Below, one piece after another: positions 61,101 through 64,000 of a stretch of 64,000 nt of DNA; positions within the stretch are counted from its first letter, which is position 1; every line of letters begins with the position of its first letter. Under the pieces are notes generated by a model, which was not told the DNA's origin, did not search any database, and saw only the letters and a program-made list of their open reading frames with translations. This stretch comes from Nocardia bhagyanarayanae (lineage in GTDB: Bacteria; Actinomycetota; Actinomycetes; Mycobacteriales; Mycobacteriaceae), in NCBI RefSeq assembly GCF_006716565.1, contig NZ_VFPG01000001.1:2108001-2172000 (forward strand), in the 5' to 3' direction. The translations under genes and the position numbers were made by a program.

Positions 61101-62509
61101 GTGTTCTGCTCGTCGGGATTTCGCATCGGAGCGCTCCCGTCGCGGTATTGGAGAAGGTCGCCATCACCGATGCCGACCGTCCCAAGCTGATCGATCGAAT
61201 GCTCGCCTCCAGCCACATCTCCGAGGCCATGATCGTGTCGACCTGCAACCGCGTCGAGGTGTACGCGGTGGTCGACGCCTTCCACGGTGGTCTCGCCGAG
61301 GTCGGCGACCTGCTCACCAAGCATTCCGGGCTGCCGCTGCCCGATCTGACCAAGCACGCCTACGTGCGCTACAGCGAGGCCGCCGCCGAGCACCTGTTCG
61401 CGGTGGCCAGCGGGCTGGATTCGATGGTCGTCGGCGAGCAGCAGGTGCTCAGCCAGATCCGCGGCGCCTACGCCACCGCCGACGCGCAGCAGGCCGTCGG
61501 GCGCACCCTGCACGAGCTGGCCCAGCACGCGCTGCGGGTCGGCAAGCGGGTCCACTCCGAGACCGGCATCGACCGCGCTGGCGCGTCCGTGGTGTCGGTC
61601 GCGCTGGACCGGGCCAAGCAGGTGCTGGGCGATCTGGTCGGCCGCACGGCCGTGGTGGTCGGCGCGGGTGCGATGGGCGGGCTGGCCGTCGCGCATCTGT
61701 CGCGGGCGGGCATCGGCCGCATCCTCGTGGTGAATCGGACCATCGAGCGGGCGCGCAGACTCGCCGAGACCGCGGGCTCTTACGGCGTCGAGTCCACCGC
61801 GCTCGAGCTCTCCCGCCTCACCGAGGCGATGGCCGCCGCCGACGTGGTGGTCACCTGTACCGGAGCGGTCGGCGCCGTGGTGACGCTGGCCGACACGCAC
61901 CGCGCGCTCGCCGATCGCGATCGCGCCGAATTCCCGGCGACCGAGCGTCCGCTGGTGTTCTGCGACCTCGGCCTGCCGCGCGACGTCGAACACGCGGTGG
62001 CGGGTCTGCCGGGCGTCGCGGTGATCGACATCGAGACCCTGCAGCGCGATCCGGCCGCAGGCGCCGCGGCCGACGACACCGCCGCCGCACGGTCGATCGT
62101 CGCCGACGAACTCGCCAAGTACCTGGCGGGCCAGCGCATGGCCGAGGTGACCCCGACGGTCGCGGCCCTGCGCCAGCGCGCCGCCGAAGTGGTGGAAGCC
62201 GAACTGCTGCGGCTGGATTCGCGGCTACCGAGCCTGGCCGATCCGGAGCGCGACGAAGTGGCGCGCACCGTGCGCCGGGTCGTCGACAAGCTGCTGCACG
62301 CGCCGACCGTGCGGGTGAAGCAACTGGCGTCGACGCCGGGCGGCGACAGCTACGCCGAGGCGCTACGCGAACTGTTCGAACTCAAACCAGGTGCGGCGCA
62401 AGCGGTTGCCGCGCCGATGGAAATCAGCACGATCACCGGTGACCTCGGCCTCGGCCTCGCCGACGACTTCACCGCGGGACATCTCGGCGAGGAGGGCAAG
62501 TCGGCATGA
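61097..62509 (+). CDS. hemA: Glutamyl-tRNA reductase
   Basis: HemA reduces glutamyl-tRNA to glutamate-1-semialdehyde with NADPH, the first step of tetrapyrrole synthesis by the C5 route. The 470-residue protein has the catalytic Cys50 ([20 protein letters not shown]), [20 protein letters not shown], an NADP domain ([29 protein letters not shown]) and the C-terminal dimerisation region ([20 protein letters not shown]). Both ends overlap neighbours by ATGA junctions. Control by the upstream Rex operator would tie heme synthesis to cellular NADH. Confidence 0.96.
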   Translation: MSVLLVGISHRSAPVAVLEKVAITDADRPKLIDRMLASSHISEAMIVSTCNRVEVYAVVDAFHGGLAEVGDLLTKHSGLPLPDLTKHAYVRYSEAAAEHLFAVASGLDSMVVGEQQVLSQIRGAYATADAQQAVGRTLHELAQHALRVGKRVHSETGIDRAGASVVSVALDRAKQVLGDLVGRTAVVVGAGAMGGLAVAHLSRAGIGRILVVNRTIERARRLAETAGSYGVESTALELSRLTEAMAAADVVVTCTGAVGAVVTLADTHRALADRDRAEFPATERPLVFCDLGLPRDVEHAVAGLPGVAVIDIETLQRDPAAGAAADDTAAARSIVADELAKYLAGQRMAEVTPTVAALRQRAAEVVEAELLRLDSRLPSLADPERDEVARTVRRVVDKLLHAPTVRVKQLASTPGGDSYAEALRELFELKPGAAQAVAAPMEISTITGDLGLGLADDFTAGHLGEEGKSA

Positions 62510-63597
62510 CCGTCGTTCAGGAAGAGGACAACATGACCGTCGACGGCGCCCGCGCGCCGTGGCGCATCGGCACCCGCGGCAGCCTGCTCGCGCTGACCCA
62601 GGCGGGCACCGTGCGCGACGCGCTGATCGCCGCCGGGCATCCGGCCGAGCTCGTCGTGGTGAAGACGCCCGGCGATCTCTCCTCCGATCCGGTGCAGAAG
62701 ATCGGCGTCGGCGTGTTCACCTCGGCGCTGCGCGACGAGCTTGCCGCGGGCACGATCGACATCGCGGTGCACTCCTACAAGGACCTGCCCACCGCGCCGG
62801 ACGCCCGCTTCACCATCGCCGCCATCCCGCCGCGCGAGGACCCGCGCGACGCCCTGGTGGCCCGCGACGGACTGGTGCTGGGCGAGCTGCCCGCCGGTTC
62901 CCGCATCGGCACCTCCGCGCCGCGCCGCGCGGCTCAGCTCGCGGCGCTCGGCCTCGGCTTGGAGATCGTGCCGCTGCGCGGCAACCTGGACACCCGCCTG
63001 CGCAAGGTCACCGAGGGTGAACTCGACGCGGTGGTGGTCGCCAGAGCCGGTCTGTCCAGGATCGGCAGGCTCGACGCGGTGACCGAGGCACTGGAGCCGG
63101 TGCAGATGCTGCCCGCTCCCGCGCAGGGCGCGCTCGCTGTCGAATGCCGCAGCGACGACGCGGCGACCATCGAGGCGCTGACCCAGCTCGACGACGCGGC
63201 AACCAGGGCCGCCGTCATCGCCGAACGGTCGCTGCTCGCCGAGCTGGAGGCCGGATGCACCGCGCCGATCGGCGCGCTCGCCGAGGTCGTCGAGTCGCTC
63301 GACGACGACGGCCGCATCGTCGACGAGCTCTCGCTGCGCGCCTGCGCCGCCGCCGCCGACGGATCCGAGGTGCTGCGCGCTTCGGTGGTCGGCGCACCCG
63401 CCGAGGCCGACCGGCTCGGCCGCACGCTCGCGCAAGAGCTCTTGGAGCTGGGGGCGCGCGAGCTGCTCGGCAACCCCGGACCAGACGACGTCGCCGATGC
63501 GAGATCCGACGGTGACGTCCCGAACACGCAGCGGTCGCGACCGGGCGCGGCCGAAGGTCGTATCAGCAATCCCAGCCCAATGGAGAACAACCAATGA
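62506..63597 (+). CDS. hemC: Hydroxymethylbilane synthase (porphobilinogen deaminase)
   Basis: HemC links four porphobilinogens into hydroxymethylbilane. The 363-residue protein has [74 protein letters not shown] and the dipyrromethane-cofactor Cys251 ([19 protein letters not shown]). A poorly conserved tail of about 45 residues follows the last domain ([20 protein letters not shown]). The ATG at 62506 overlaps the hemA stop; an in-frame ATG at 62533 is a second possibility. The hemD ATG overlaps its own stop. Confidence 0.95.
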   Translation: MTVVQEEDNMTVDGARAPWRIGTRGSLLALTQAGTVRDALIAAGHPAELVVVKTPGDLSSDPVQKIGVGVFTSALRDELAAGTIDIAVHSYKDLPTAPDARFTIAAIPPREDPRDALVARDGLVLGELPAGSRIGTSAPRRAAQLAALGLGLEIVPLRGNLDTRLRKVTEGELDAVVVARAGLSRIGRLDAVTEALEPVQMLPAPAQGALAVECRSDDAATIEALTQLDDAATRAAVIAERSLLAELEAGCTAPIGALAEVVESLDDDGRIVDELSLRACAAAADGSEVLRASVVGAPAEADRLGRTLAQELLELGARELLGNPGPDDVADARSDGDVPNTQRSRPGAAEGRISNPSPMENNQ

Positions 63598-64000
63598 GCC
63601 GAGCCACCAAGAAGCACCCCGGTCGGATCTTGTTCGTCGGGTCGGGTCCCGGTGACCCGGCGCTGCTGACAGTGCGTGCGCGCGAGGTGCTCGGGCGGGC
63701 GACACTGGCTTTCACCGATCCCGATGTCGACAAAGGTGTGCTCGCGCTGATCGGCGCCGACGTCGAGGAGAACGAGGACGGCACCCGGCCGGTCGACGTG
63801 CGACCCGCGCTCGGCGAGCCCGCCGAGGTCGCCAAGACGCTCATCGCCGAGGCGCGCAACGGCCACGACGTGGTCCGCGTCGTCGCGGGCGATCCGCTGA
63901 CGGCCGATTCCGTGATCACCGAGGTCACCGCGGTGACCCGCTCGCACATGGTGTTCGAGGTGCTGCCCGGCCTGCCGAACGGCTCCGCGGTGCCCAGCTA
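63594..64000 (+). CDS. hemD: Uroporphyrinogen-III methyltransferase/synthase (CobA-HemD type), cut by the window end
   Basis: Only the first 135 codons are present. They read [20 protein letters not shown], then [20 protein letters not shown], and [15 protein letters not shown], which is the SAM-binding uroporphyrinogen-III C-methyltransferase (SUMT) fold. In actinobacteria this domain is commonly fused to a C-terminal uroporphyrinogen-III synthase, and the place after hemC fits that fusion, but the synthase half lies outside the window. The start overlaps the hemC stop (ATGA), making four coupled genes from rex onward. Confidence 0.88.
   Translation, partial: MSRATKKHPGRILFVGSGPGDPALLTVRAREVLGRATLAFTDPDVDKGVLALIGADVEENEDGTRPVDVRPALGEPAEVAKTLIAEARNGHDVVRVVAGDPLTADSVITEVTAVTRSHMVFEVLPGLPNGSAVPS

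Noticed and set aside
1..64000. tRNA or rRNA genes
   Set aside because: I saw no cloverleaf with the GTTCRA T-loop and terminal stem, and no rRNA-like stretch, in the intergenic regions I read.

Overview
This is a high-GC actinobacterial chromosome segment, most likely from Nocardia or a close mycolic-acid-producing relative. The evidence is GC-rich third codon positions, many GTG starts, mycothiol synthesis (mshA), an HbhA-like adhesin, SenX3-RegX3, a mycobacterial-type L,D-transpeptidase, ESX-associated genes and the small ribosomal protein bS22. From roughly 12.7 kb to the right edge the gene order follows the Mycobacterium tuberculosis block Rv0474-Rv0511 as I remember it: XRE regulator, hbhA, DUF2516, deoC, Rv0479c-like, DUF2505, murB, lprQ-like, SDR, mshA, YbjN, gpmA, senX3-regX3, Rv0495c-like, ppx, Rv0497-like, Rv0498-like, thioesterase, proC, excisionase-like, bS22, Rv0501/Rv0502-like, serB-like, glutaredoxin-like, hemA, hemC, hemD.

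Layout. 1-12.7 kb holds a cut-off methyltransferase divergent from a LexA-family repressor, a decayed gene, a PPK2 kinase, a three-gene ESX/PPE/EspG-like operon, a GntR regulator, a methyltransferase, a trans-acting enoyl reductase-like protein, an ABC1 kinase, a TetR regulator and a DUF445 membrane protein. 12.7-24 kb starts the syntenic block, but about 9 kb between the DUF2516 gene and deoC is swollen by non-coding repeat arrays carrying only a hydrolase, one intact IS5-like element, purU and a GNAT enzyme. 24-34 kb has cell-wall genes (murB, an L,D-transpeptidase, mscL) among small conserved genes. 34-45 kb has mshA-ybjN, a ROK kinase, gpmA, a secreted CocE/NonD hydrolase and a divergent pair of an NADP-dependent reductase and an HxlR regulator with a huge repetitive N-terminus. 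45-58.6 kb carries senX3-regX3, secreted Ig-like paralogs, ppx, proC, bS22 and an SDR-acyltransferase pair. 58.6-64 kb ends in a redox- and tetrapyrrole-related cluster: a SerB-like phosphatase, a glutaredoxin-like protein and the translationally coupled rex-hemA-hemC-hemD operon behind a Rex operator that overlaps the -35 box.

Three patterns cut across the window. First, many starts have a TANNNT-like -10 box ending 6-8 nt upstream and no Shine-Dalgarno, which suggests leaderless mRNAs. Second, four copies of a composite palindromic element of about 100 bp, AT-richer than its surroundings (19346, 22661, 32330, 42030), share one architecture: a long inverted repeat around an 18-nt spacer plus an adjoining second hairpin, in both orientations. 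Third, gene ends are followed by tandem arrays (25, 34, 36, 50, 80, 156, 204, 210 and 268 bp periods); two of these arrays include copies of the last codons of the neighbouring gene. A separate 60-bp dispersed repeat occurs at six or more sites. These arrays generate long open frames on both strands that I consider non-coding.
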